NCBI GenBank assembly: GCA_003248755.1
Contig: QFQW01000026.1
Location: 1-45,460, forward strand
From: Chryseobacterium sp.
Lineage (GTDB): Bacteria; Bacteroidota; Bacteroidia; Flavobacteriales; Weeksellaceae
Direction: 5' to 3'
DNA: 45,460 nt
The translations under genes were made by a program, and so were the position numbers. The notes under the pieces were generated by a model. That model was given only the letters and a program-made list of their open reading frames with translations. It was not told the DNA's origin and made no database searches. Shown piece by piece: positions 24,711 through 32,524 of this stretch; the stretch's first letter is position 1; every line of letters begins with the position of its first letter.

Positions 24711-26069
24711 TTAAACAAAAGCACTCATACCAGTAATCGAACGCCCCACAATCAATGAGTTGATTTCCTTGGTTCCTTCGTAAGAATAGATTGCTTCTGC
24801 ATCGGCAACAAAGCGGGCAACGTCGTGTTCCAAAAGAATTCCGTTTCCGCCCATTACTTCCCTTGCCTGCGCCACAACATCACGGGTTCTGAGACTGCAA
24901 AATACTTTTGCCAAAGACGCATGTTCATCTTTCAAGATACCGGCATCCTGCATCTCGGACAATCTGAAAACTAAAGTTTGCATCGCGGTCAGATTCGATA
25001 ACATTTCTACCAAATGTCCCTGAACTAGTTGAAATGACGCAATCGGTTTTCCAAATTGTTTGCGTTTCCTGGTATAATCCAGAGCACTTTCGTAAGCACC
25101 TCTTGCGCAGCCTGTTGCCATCCACGCCACGCCGGCTCTGGTCATTTGAAGGACTTTTGCGGTGTCTTTGAAACTGTTGGCGTGTTCCATTTTCTGAGAA
25201 TCCGCAACGAAACAATCTCTCATTGTAATCAATCCGTTTTGGACAATTCGGAGAGCCATTTTTCCTTTGATTTTTTCAACTTCAAATCCTGGCGTATCTT
25301 TTTCAACAATAAAACCTTTAACCTGATTGTCCCCTAAGTCTCTTGCCCAAATAATAATCACATCCGCAAAAGTGGCATTTCCAATCCATTTTTTCTGTCC
25401 ATTCAGAATCCAGCCACCTTCTACTTTTCTGCAAGTTGTCGTTAATCCGCCAGCTGCGCCCGAACCAACTTCAGGTTCTGTCAATCCAAATGCACCAATC
25501 AAATCGAATTGCTGCATTCCCAGAAGGTATTTTTGTTTTTGCTCTTCTGAACCACACATATAAATTGAACCCATTGATAATCCGGACTGAACACCGAAAA
25601 ACGTTGCCAACGATGCATCAACTCTGGCAATTTCCATTGCGATAACACCTTCCATTAGAAATGGTAAATTCGGGCAGCCGTAACCTTCGTAAGTCACTCC
25701 ACAAAGATTCAGTTTTTTGAATTTGGGAATCAGCTCGTGCGGAAAATCGTCTGTCAGCCAATATCTGTTAACCAACGGTTTGGCTTCCTTTTCCATAAAC
25801 TCACGGACTTTTAACTGGATTGCTCTTTGCTCATCCGTCAGTTTCATATGCAGCTCATAAAAATCGCCGTTGATGGGCGGCAATTCTTTTTTCTTTCCGG
25901 AAGAATCAAGCATTTTCGTCAGACCTTTGATTTGATTTTCATCGAGTTTTGAGAACTGATTCATCAGTTTTGGAAGGTCAACTTTTTCGGAAATTTTTGC
26001 GATTTGGTCTATATCGATATGTTTCAGGAGGTTAAAAATTCCTTTGATTTTGGAAATAGTACTGTTCAT
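24711..26069 (-). CDS. Acyl-CoA dehydrogenase, glutaryl-CoA-dehydrogenase-like
   Basis: FAD flavoenzyme that oxidises an acyl-CoA to the 2,3-enoyl-CoA. The 452 residues have an N-terminal helical extension of about 60 residues (KIKGIFNLLKHIDIDQIAKI ... LDENQIKGLTKMLDSSGKKK) that is not part of the usual fold, then LTDEQRAIQLKVREFMEKEA, GAFGLTEPEVGSGAAG (FAD/substrate loop), GQKKWIGNATFADV, RKRKQFGKPIASFQLVQGHL and, near the C-terminus, EAIYSYEGTKEINSLIVGRSITG with the catalytic Glu. This last block most recalls glutaryl-CoA dehydrogenase, in which the enzyme also decarboxylates; whether that holds here needs the substrate-pocket residues. It is transcribed alone. Confidence 0.88.
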   Translation of the reverse strand: MNSTISKIKGIFNLLKHIDIDQIAKISEKVDLPKLMNQFSKLDENQIKGLTKMLDSSGKKKELPPINGDFYELHMKLTDEQRAIQLKVREFMEKEAKPLVNRYWLTDDFPHELIPKFKKLNLCGVTYEGYGCPNLPFLMEGVIAMEIARVDASLATFFGVQSGLSMGSIYMCGSEEQKQKYLLGMQQFDLIGAFGLTEPEVGSGAAGGLTTTCRKVEGGWILNGQKKWIGNATFADVIIIWARDLGDNQVKGFIVEKDTPGFEVEKIKGKMALRIVQNGLITMRDCFVADSQKMEHANSFKDTAKVLQMTRAGVAWMATGCARGAYESALDYTRKRKQFGKPIASFQLVQGHLVEMLSNLTAMQTLVFRLSEMQDAGILKDEHASLAKVFCSLRTRDVVAQAREVMGGNGILLEHDVARFVADAEAIYSYEGTKEINSLIVGRSITGMSAFV

Positions 26070-26431
26070 AGATTCTGTTTTCTTGTAGAATGCAATTAAT
26101 ATTCCTAAAAAGCTTTTACAAATATTGGAACTTCAATTTTTTCTTTGAAAAATAATTTTACAAAAAATTAAGAATCAGATAGTTAAAATACAATCTTGGT
26201 TTACAAATAGTTTCGGATTGATTTGCAAAATAGCTTTCATCCTAATTATCAATTTTGGAATAGGCAGTTTCGATTAAATGTCTGAACGGAATTTGGAACG
26301 CCGAAACCCGCAGCCCGACTTGAGTGGAGCTCGTCATTGCGAGGGAACCCTTCGACAAGCTCAGTATAAACTACAGGCGGATTAAGCTGCCCAAATCAAT
26401 ATCAATAATTAATATCTAAAATAATCTCATT
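26070..26431. repeat. Intergenic region with a G+C-rich repeat remnant
   Basis: 362 bases without a gene. The first ~210 are ordinary A/T-rich DNA. From about 26296 to 26393 the composition jumps to well over half G+C and shows pieces seen as dispersed repeats: GCAGCCCGACTTGAGTGGAG, GTCATTGCGAGG, and CCTTCGACAAGCTCAG (26349-26364), which shares the core of the repeats at 10506, 27899 and 35706. It looks like several repeat fragments merged together. The DUF4349 gene promoter must lie in the last 40 bases. Confidence 0.6.
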
Positions 26432-27319
26432 ATGAAAACTAAATTTTTATCAATCAGTTTACTTGCTTTGACTTTGTTTGCTTGTAAAAAAAGCGAAATG
26501 GTAGAATCTGCTTATGCGTCTGCAGATTATGTTGTTGACAGCGCATCCGTTTCGGACAGCATTTCTATGGCTGCGACGCAAAATGTGAAAGACCGACAAT
26601 TTGTGAGAACGGCCGAAGTGGATATGGAAGTAAAGGATGTTTATGACGCGACAATCTCTATTGAGAAGCAGTTGCAGACCATTGGCGGATTTGTGACCAA
26701 GAGCAGAATGGAGGCGCAGACTTTGTCGGAAAATACTTACAATACGTCGGATGAATCGGCGATATTGATTAGAAAATTCCAGAATCAGAACAGGATGCAG
26801 GTAAGAGTTCCGACTCAGAAGTTGGGAGAATTTTTGGATTTTATTAATGATAAAAAAGTGTTCCTCAATTCCAGAATCATTTCCGCAGAAGATGTTTCTG
26901 CCGGAATCCGATTGGCAAAACTGGAATCTGAAAGACAAGCTAAAACCAGGTCCAATATTTCTCAACTGAAAGCCGGAAAAGATAAAGTGAATCTCGATGA
27001 TAACAATATGTCCGAAGCTAACCTACAGAAATATTCTGACGAAATTCTTTCCGATAATTTGAAATTCTCAACAGTTGATATTTTTATCAAAGAGCCTAAA
27101 ACGAGTGTTGCGAAAATTCCAATCATCAATACCAAAAACATTGATAACGAGTATAAGTACAATTTTCTGTATGACGTGAAAAATGCTTTTGTGGAAGGAT
27201 TTTATCTGATTCAGCAAATTATTGTTTTCCTGATTTCTGTCTGGCCGATTGTCCTGATTGGAGGATTGGTATTCTATTTTTTGAGAAGAAGAAAAACGAT
27301 TGTAAAAACTGAGAAATAG
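26432..27319 (+). CDS. DUF4349 lipoprotein with C-terminal membrane helix
   Basis: A 295-residue lipoprotein (lipobox LFAC, Cys18). The mature part begins with a Ser/Ala/Asp-rich stretch, then the DUF4349 domain: RQFVRTAEVDMEVKDVYDAT, TIGGFVTKSRM, NRMQVRVPTQKLGEFLDFIN and SRIISAEDVSAGIRLAKLES, a coiled segment with EADVS-type heptads, and FSTVDIFIKEP. A membrane helix at about 262-282 (LIQQIIVFLISVWPIVLIGGL) and a basic end (LRRRKTIVKTEK) anchor it a second time. The family is widespread in bacteria and its function is unknown. An inverted-repeat element of about 150 bases follows directly. Confidence 0.85.
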   Translation: MKTKFLSISLLALTLFACKKSEMVESAYASADYVVDSASVSDSISMAATQNVKDRQFVRTAEVDMEVKDVYDATISIEKQLQTIGGFVTKSRMEAQTLSENTYNTSDESAILIRKFQNQNRMQVRVPTQKLGEFLDFINDKKVFLNSRIISAEDVSAGIRLAKLESERQAKTRSNISQLKAGKDKVNLDDNNMSEANLQKYSDEILSDNLKFSTVDIFIKEPKTSVAKIPIINTKNIDNEYKYNFLYDVKNAFVEGFYLIQQIIVFLISVWPIVLIGGLVFYFLRRRKTIVKTEK

Positions 27320-27324
27320 TTTTT

Positions 27325-27479
27325 TTGAACCACAAAAGACACAAAAGATTTACTAATTTTTTAACACAAAGGTCACAAGGGTTTTTTGATATTCGAATAT
27401 TTTTAAGGTCACAAAGATTTGACTTCGTCAAATGATAATTGTGTGCTTTGTGAAAATCTTTGTGCCTTTTGTGGTTCAT
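27325..27479. repeat. MITE-like inverted-repeat element (CACAAAGG family)
   Basis: Terminal inverted repeats of about 25 bases bound this 155-base element: TGAACCACAAAAGACACAAA-AGATT on the left and, reversed, TGAACCACAAAAGGCACAAA-GATT on the right (two or three differences). Internal pieces AACACAAAGGTCACAAGG and AAGGTCACAAAG repeat the same word. No ORF of its own. A related element stands at 36196-36323. Confidence 0.8.
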
Positions 27480-27509
27480 TTATTTTACATTTCATAATTT
27501 TGCAAAACG

Positions 27510-27881
27510 ATGTTGAGAAAGTTTCAATTGATATTAATGATTTTCTGTTTGGGAATTTTTGTATTTCCGAAGCAGAACTTTAATGTTCAGTTGGCTCAAA
27601 GTTCTTGTTGCGAGGCTCAGAAAGAAAACTCAGACTGTTGCAAAAAAGAAGAGAAAAAATCAGATTCCTGTCATCACGATTCCAAGAAAGAGAAAGACTG
27701 CAAAGACAATTGTACCACTTGCAAAACCTGCAGTTCGGGATTCGTTTTTTCTGTTGTTCTGAATAACTTCGACAACAAACTGAAAACATTGGTTTTCACA
27801 ATCAACAATCCATTTTCTTACTATTCACAATCGCCTTTAGCAAGGTCTTTCAATATCTGGCAACCGCCTAAACTTGGTTAA
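27510..27881 (+). CDS. Small exported Cys-rich protein, probable metal binder
   Basis: A 123-residue protein with an N-terminal hydrophobic signal (residues 6-24). The next 50 residues hold nine Cys and two His among many Lys/Asp/Glu: SSCCEAQKENSDCCKKEEK, SDSCHHDSKKEKDC and NCTTCKTCSSG. This density and the CxxC/CC spacing are typical of metal-binding peptides. A final part has a hydrophobic strand (FVFSVVLNNF) and ends IWQPPKLG; the PP end recalls small Cys-rich Bacteroidota proteins found near metal-transport genes. It stands in front of two HMA-domain genes, so handling of copper or a similar thiophilic metal in the periplasm is likely. Family not named. Confidence 0.7.
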   Translation: MLRKFQLILMIFCLGIFVFPKQNFNVQLAQSSCCEAQKENSDCCKKEEKKSDSCHHDSKKEKDCKDNCTTCKTCSSGFVFSVVLNNFDNKLKTLVFTINNPFSYYSQSPLARSFNIWQPPKLG

Positions 27882-27898
27882 TTTTTTTTATTTAAATG

Positions 27899-27980
27899 GC
27901 TTCGACAGGCTCGGCCTGACGAGTTTGAAGAATAAACAGTTAGTATTAGAAATGTCACTCTGAGCGAAGTCGAAGAGTCT
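27899..27980. repeat. 82-base element with inverted ends related to the dispersed repeat family
   Basis: The left end GCTTCGACAGGCTCGGCCTG (27899-27918, continuing ACGAG) and the right end TGTCACTCTGAGCGAAGTCG (27953-27972, continuing AAGAGTCT) are related to one another in reverse orientation through the core TTCGAC-(A/T)(G/T)(G/C)-CTC-nG. It separates the Cys-rich gene from the HMA gene and may hold or displace the HMA gene promoter. Confidence 0.6.
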
Positions 27981-28009
27981 TTATTACAAAACAATTAAAA
28001 TTAATCAAA

Positions 28010-28402
28010 ATGAATACAATCATAAAATCAGGAATTTTATTCCTTTCCATATTTTTATTCTCCAATTTTTCTGCTCAAACCAAATCCTTCAAAGCCAGAG
28101 TAGAAGGCAACTGCGGAATGTGCAAAGAGCGCATCGAAACGGCTGCTAAGTCTGACAAAAACGTAAAGTCAGCCGACTGGAGTATGAGCAAAAAAGTCCT
28201 GACTGTGAGTTATGACGCTTCCAAAACGGACAAAAAATCTATCCTGAAAAGCGTAGCCGACGTTGGCCACGACAACGAAATGTTCCGTGCTTCTGACAAA
28301 GTCTATGACGATTTGGATGCCTGCTGCCAATACGACCGTCCTGACAACAGCAAAAAAATGGCGAAAAATGCCGATACAAAACAAGTCTGCGAACTTAAGT
28401 AA
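28010..28402 (+). CDS. Exported HMA-domain (heavy-metal-associated) protein
   Basis: A 130-residue exported protein. After a signal peptide (residues 1-22, ending FSAQ) comes a complete ferredoxin-like HMA domain: SFKARVEGNCGMCKERIETAAKS with metal-binding Cys35 and Cys38, SADWSMSKKVLTVSYDASK, and ILKSVADVGHDNEMFRA. A tail has a CC pair (LDACCQY) and a final Cys. The HMA motif is GNCGMC rather than the classical GMTCxxC, which is common among secreted HMA proteins. It would bind Cu(I) or a similar soft metal outside the cytoplasm. It lies 19 bases before the TonB receptor gene, whose N-terminus is a close copy of it. Confidence 0.88.
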   Translation: MNTIIKSGILFLSIFLFSNFSAQTKSFKARVEGNCGMCKERIETAAKSDKNVKSADWSMSKKVLTVSYDASKTDKKSILKSVADVGHDNEMFRASDKVYDDLDACCQYDRPDNSKKMAKNADTKQVCELK

Positions 28403-28421
28403 TTAATTTAAATTTTTAACG

Positions 28422-30784
28422 ATGAATTATTTAAGTAGAAAACTTATGTTTTCTGTGCTGCTCGTTTGTTCCGTATTGTCTTTTGCACAAACCGTTACAG
28501 AACAATTTTTGGTAAAAGGAAATTGCGGACAATGTAAAGCAAGAATAGAAAAAGCAGCCTTGAAAGCCGGCGCAACAACCGCCAACTGGACAGCCAGTAA
28601 TCAGACATTGACAATGACACTTGACGAATCGAAAGTCAAATGTGATGATATCCTGAAACAAATCGCTGAAGTTGGTCACGATAATGAGAAATTCAAAGCA
28701 CCTGAAGAAGCTTATAAAAATCTGCCTGCTTGCTGTCTCTACACGAGAGGTTCTGATTTTGAAAAACCGAATGACACACTTGAACATCACTCAGATTCTG
28801 ATGCGAAAACGAACCAGATTGAAGGTGTAAAACTGACGAGGGAAAAAGAAGCAACAGCTATCAGCAAAAAAGAAGCGGGATTGATTTTCAATATCAGCTC
28901 CAAAGAATTGTTGAAAGCCGCTTGCTGCAACCTCTCCGAAAGTTTTGAAACCAATGCGACTGTGGATGTTTCATTCAGTAATGCTGTCACTGGAACCAAG
29001 CAACTGAAAATGCTCGGACTAGACCAGAAATATACGCTTCTTACCAAAGAACAACTGCCGGAAATCCGAGGATTGGCTTCGCCTTATGGACTGAATTTCA
29101 TTCCTGGAAAATGGATTGGCGGAATCCAGTTGACCAAAGGCGGAAGTACGGTTGTGAACGGCTACGAAAGTATCACAGGACAAATTAATACGGAACTTTT
29201 GAAAACGAAAGATGATGATAAAAAATCGGAAACGGAAATCAATTTGTTTTCTGATAACAACGGACGAGTTGAAGCGAATGTGACGAGTACTTCTCCAATT
29301 TCCGACAAATGGGCTCAAAGTGTTTTGTTACACGGCAACGGAACGTTTGGCGATACGGATATGAATGATGACGGTTTTCTTGACCGTCCAAAAGGAAGTC
29401 AGTTAAACGTAGCTTATCTTTTGAATTACAATGATTTGCAAGGTTCAGGATTTGGTTCACATTTCGGAATTAATTACTTGAAAGATGAAAGGACGGCTGG
29501 ACAAATAGGATTTAATAAAAGGATTCCGCAGAAAGACCAATCGCTTTATGGTGTTGGGATTGATATTTCGAGATTCCAGGTTTGGAACAAAACGGGTTAT
29601 ATTTTCAAAGGGAAACCTTATCAAAGTCTTGGCTGGATGAATCAATTGACTTATCATCAGCAAGATAGCTTTTTTGGATTGAGAAATTATTTTGGAAAAG
29701 AAACTTCTTACTATTCTAATTTGATTTTCGAAAGCATTATTGGAAACACGAACAACAAATATAAAGTTGGAGCAAGTTTTCTTTATGACAAGTACGATGA
29801 AGATTATGGCTTTGGTCAGACTGAGGCTTTCGAAGTCTACAAAAGAACCGAAACCGTTCCCGGATTGTTCGCAGAATATACTTTGACCGGCGAAAAATTT
29901 ACTTTGGTAACCGGTGCGCGTGTTGATTTTCACAATCTTGCAGGAACGCAGTTTACACCAAGAATGAATTTCAAATATGATTTGACACCGAAAACGATTT
30001 TCAGAATTTCGGCGGGAAGAGGTTTCCGAACAGCGAATATCTTTGCGGAAAGTCAGTCCTATTTTGCATCTAATCGTCAATCCAAATCATCAATAATGGT
30101 GGGAAAATCTATGGTTTGAAGCCGGAAATTGCCTGGAATTACGGCGTAAGTTTGCAACAAGAATTCAAATTATTTGGAAGAAAATCCACGGTTTTGGCTG
30201 ATTTTTTCAGAACGGATTTCCAAAATCAGGTTGTGACAGATTTGGATGAATCTGCACAGAAAATTTTGTTCTATAATCTTGAAGGAAAATCTTTTGCGAA
30301 CAGTTTTCAAACGCAATGGGATTTCCAGCCTGTGAAAAATCTGGAATTCAGAGTGGCTTACAAATATTATGATGTCGCTTTGGATTACTTGAGCGGACTG
30401 AAAAAAGTTCCGTTTATGGCTAAACATCGCGGATTTGCGAACCTGGCTTATTCAACCAATAAAACTGAAAAAGGCAGATTTTGGAACTTTGACACGACTT
30501 TGAATTTAGTTGGAAAACAAAGACTTCCGAATACAAAATCAAATCCGGCAGAATTCCAAATTGGAGATTATTCGCCGAGCTATGCCACTTTGAATGCTCA
30601 GATTTCCAGAAACTTTTCCGAGAAAATCAGAGTTTATTTAGGTGGAGAAAATTTGACCGGCTATCAACAAAAAGTGGCGATTCTGGATGCAGGAAATCCG
30701 TTCGGAAATTACTTTGACGGCGGAATGGTTTATGCACCAATCATGAAACAGAATTTCTACGTTGGTGTAGATTTTAAGTTTTAA
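28422..30784 (+). pseudogene. TonB-dependent receptor with N-terminal HMA domain, split by a one-base frameshift
   Basis: An outer-membrane receptor for TonB-driven uptake, probably of a metal or metal complex. Frame 1 (28422-30119) has a signal peptide (to about residue 23), an HMA domain with Cys35/Cys38 (LVKGNCGQCKARIE, VGHDNEKFKAP, LPACCLY), a plug (NISSKELLKAACCNLSESFE, DVSFSNAVTGTKQLKMLGLD, IRGLASPYGLNFIPGKWIGG, GYESITGQINTELL) and many barrel strands, and ends early after SNRQSKSS. The other frame continues as LKPEIAWNYGVSLQQEFKLF to the normal last strand YVGVDFKF. Adding one T between 30080 and 30081 restores RQFQIINNGGKIYGLKPE and gives 787 residues. Either a recent null mutation or a base-call error. 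The TTG ORF at 30116 is not a separate gene. Confidence 0.88.
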
Positions 30785-30800
30785 TACTTTAAAACATTCA

Positions 30801-30834
30801 TAACAAAACCTCATCAATTGATGAGGTTTTGTTA
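30801..30834. terminator. Terminator after the HMA-TonB receptor operon (perfect 34-base palindrome)
   Basis: TAACAAAACCTCATCAA is followed at once by its exact reverse complement. The G/C-containing core (CCTCATC) and the T/A-rich outer arms make a good hairpin 17 bases after the receptor stop. It also lies just beyond the stop of the minus-strand small membrane protein gene and can serve both. Confidence 0.8.
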
Positions 30835-30844
30835 TATTGATTTC

Positions 30845-31174
30845 TTAAGGATTAATCAAGTTGTAATTCTTTTTTAAATAATAAATAAGAATACTACTAA
30901 TAAACATTAGTCCCAGATATTGAAAAATGAGAGGTTTGTAAGAGTCTTTGAAAAATAATCCTACAATAAAACCTAATGAAATCAAGCCAGACAGAGTTAA
31001 GAAATTTTCAATAAAACCCTTGTTCTTATCCATCATAAATAAATTGATGAGTACAAAAAGTACCATAAATGTAGGCAGAAGTAAATCTTGAAGATTATCG
31101 CTATAGCCAAATATTGCTCCTAAAATGCAATACACTATAGTTGCGAGAAAGATTTTTAAAATTTTATTTTTCAT
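30845..31174 (-). CDS. Small multi-pass membrane protein next to the fulvocin-like gene
   Basis: A 109-residue protein of unknown family. The ATG at 31172-31174 gives MKNKILKIFLATIVYCILGA; a longer start would overlap the upstream gene in another frame. Hydrophobic segments at about residues 5-22, 28-46, 55-73 and 81-101 suggest four membrane helices with a basic end (LKKNYNLINP). It starts 16 bases after the bacteriocin-like gene in the same direction and has no other partner. In bacteriocin operons small multi-pass proteins are often the immunity protein; here this is inferred from place and shape only. Confidence 0.55.
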   Translation of the reverse strand: MKNKILKIFLATIVYCILGAIFGYSDNLQDLLLPTFMVLFVLINLFMMDKNKGFIENFLTLSGLISLGFIVGLFFKDSYKPLIFQYLGLMFISSILIYYLKKNYNLINP

Positions 31175-31190
31175 TTTAATATGATTTAAG

Positions 31191-31826
31191 TTAATAACCA
31201 ATGTGACCAGTACAATCCTGAAGCCATAAAAATCCACATCCACCATTTGATGCAGTACAATTATCATCGACTCCACCATACATACCACAAGTCCAGCTAC
31301 AATTACAAACAGGTTTTTTGTTTGTTATACCTCCACTAGATTGGCTTTCTTCAATAATAAGTTTATTTCTTTTTTTTACTCTGATTAAAAAATTTTCTAA
31401 ATCCTTTACTACAAAAACATTATTGATTTTACCAATTTTCACGTTTTTAGTTGTTGTATAATTTTCTAAACTGGAAACCATCTTTATATAATCATTTTCT
31501 GGAGTAATTTTTGCTAAAGCAATTCCTAATTCAATTAATTTAACTCCATTATAAGTTGGGGAGTTCATATTTTTAATTTCTCCTTTTAGAGCCTCAACTA
31601 AAACCCTTTGTTCTTTTGTTAAATCTTGAATTAGCACTTGATTTAATTTACTTTCCCAAATTTTAACTTTACTATCTGTTGTCAAATTTCTAAATGTTTC
31701 TTTTTGAGATAATTCAGTCTTTCCTTGCAAATCCTCTCTTAGTTCATTCATTTTTTCATCTTGTCTACAAGATTGAACGGCTAAAAGACATAATAGTGTG
31801 ATAAAAGTAATAATTTTTTTCATCAT
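31191..31826 (-). CDS. Fulvocin C-related bacteriocin-like lipoprotein
   Basis: A 211-residue protein in two parts. The N-terminus is a lipoprotein signal (lipobox VQSC, Cys20), then about 145 mostly helical, charged residues with no known motif. The last 42 residues (170-211) are different: Gly/Cys-rich with six Cys (174, 176, 180, 190, 197, 205): KKPVCNCSWTCGMYGG then GGCGFLWLQDCTGHIGY. The CxCS start and GCG-x-W-x-x-CTG end recall fulvocin C, a Cys-rich Myxococcus bacteriocin, and the family called fulvocin C-related in Bacteroidota. It may be released by cleavage from a lipoprotein precursor, with three disulfides. It is divergent from an XRE regulator and precedes a small membrane protein. 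Activity is unproven. Confidence 0.75.
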   Translation of the reverse strand: MMKKIITFITLLCLLAVQSCRQDEKMNELREDLQGKTELSQKETFRNLTTDSKVKIWESKLNQVLIQDLTKEQRVLVEALKGEIKNMNSPTYNGVKLIELGIALAKITPENDYIKMVSSLENYTTTKNVKIGKINNVFVVKDLENFLIRVKKRNKLIIEESQSSGGITNKKPVCNCSWTCGMYGGVDDNCTASNGGCGFLWLQDCTGHIGY

Positions 31827-31851
31827 ATAAAATATTAATCGTTAATAATTA

Positions 31852-31935
31852 CAAATTTATCAAAGCTTTTATTGATAATATTCACAAAAAAATTCACAAA
31901 ATCGGTGTATATTTTTACACAAAATCTTAACTTTG
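31852..31935. promoter_or_regulatory. Divergent control region between the bacteriocin-like gene and the XRE regulator
   Basis: Two -7-like boxes face away from each other: TAAATTTG on the minus strand (31859-31852), 26 bases before the bacteriocin-like start, and TAACTTTG on the plus strand (31928-31935), 17 bases before the XRE ATG. Between them are three CACAAAA words (31883, 31895, 31917) and the inverted repeat GTGTA-N6-TACAC (about 31905-31920) at the -33 area of the plus-strand promoter. These are good candidate operator sites for the XRE protein; neither promoter has a clear -33 TTTG. Confidence 0.45.
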
Positions 31936-31951
31936 TTTTAAAACATAATTG

Positions 31952-32293
31952 ATGATAGTTGGAAATAACCTAAGAAGACTGAGAATAAAATCTAAAAAAT
32001 CTCAGCAAGACATTGCAGATATACTGGAAATAGACCGTCGTACTTATATTAAATGGGAAAAAGAAGAAAATGATGTAAAATCTGAATATATTCCAAAATT
32101 AGCGGAGATTTTGGGTGTGGAGATTAAAGATTTGTTTACAGATTCAAAAAATAATATCCAAATCAATCAAGAAAACAAAGAAAATAATAATAGTTCGATT
32201 AATGGTGTTGTTTTTGTTTTGACTGATAAAGAAAGTATTGATAGATTAGCTGAATTATTAAAAATTAATTTTAAAAAAAATAAAGGATTTTAA
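31952..32293 (+). CDS. XRE-family helix-turn-helix regulator
   Basis: A 113-residue DNA-binding protein (ATG at 31952; a TTG codon just upstream is not needed). The Cro/CI-type HTH is at residues 4-60: NNLRRLRIKSKKSQQDIADI, LEIDRRTYIKWEKEENDVKS, YIPKLAEILGVEIKDLF. A polar Asn/Glu linker follows, then a short end (SINGVVFVLTDKESIDRLAELLKI). It is divergent from the fulvocin-like gene, with inverted and direct repeats between them, so local repression of that gene and of itself is the simple reading. The stop overlaps the DUF2007 stop by three bases. Confidence 0.85.
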   Translation: MIVGNNLRRLRIKSKKSQQDIADILEIDRRTYIKWEKEENDVKSEYIPKLAEILGVEIKDLFTDSKNNIQINQENKENNNSSINGVVFVLTDKESIDRLAELLKINFKKNKGF

Positions 32294-32514
32294 TTTTCTT
32301 TATTATAAAACTCATTCATCATCTCATTCGCTTTTTCGAAGTCATTTTCCGAGACTTTCAGTTGAACGCCGCCACTTGTATTATTGAATAAATTATATGT
32401 GTTCGCTAAAATATTCCCGAAAACATAAGTTTCTATGTCATTGGTTTCCAGGAAAATTTTGAGCATTTCCGCTTCGATTTCTGTATTGAAAATCTTGAGT
32501 GTAATTAATTCCAT
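32290..32514 (-). CDS. DUF2007 (putative signal-transducing) protein
   Basis: A small protein of 74 residues from ATG 32512-32514 (MELITLKIFNTEIEAEMLKI; a longer start is unlikely). The pattern of a short strand, a helix with EAEMLKIFLETNDIETYVF, and a second part (GGVQLKVSENDFEKANEMMNEFY) is the DUF2007 fold, in which members are thought to transmit signals or bind partners; nothing firm is known. It overlaps the convergent XRE stop by three bases and follows the outer-membrane receptor gene after 10 bases, so it is probably expressed with that gene. Confidence 0.8.
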   Translation of the reverse strand: MELITLKIFNTEIEAEMLKIFLETNDIETYVFGNILANTYNLFNNTSGGVQLKVSENDFEKANEMMNEFYNKEN

Positions 32515-32524
32515 AATTCGTTTA

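Noticed and set aside
29457..30080. 207-residue minus-strand ORF inside the TonB receptor gene
   Set aside because: Antisense to clear barrel strands; low-complexity F/I/R/K-rich sequence typical of such shadows.
30080..30120. Programmed ribosomal frameshift in the TonB receptor
   Set aside because: There is no slippery heptamer and no stimulatory hairpin right after it; a simple missing base explains the sequence better.
30116..30784. Separate 222-residue gene after the TonB receptor
   Set aside because: It starts at a TTG with no signal peptide and continues the barrel of the receptor; a one-base repair joins them.
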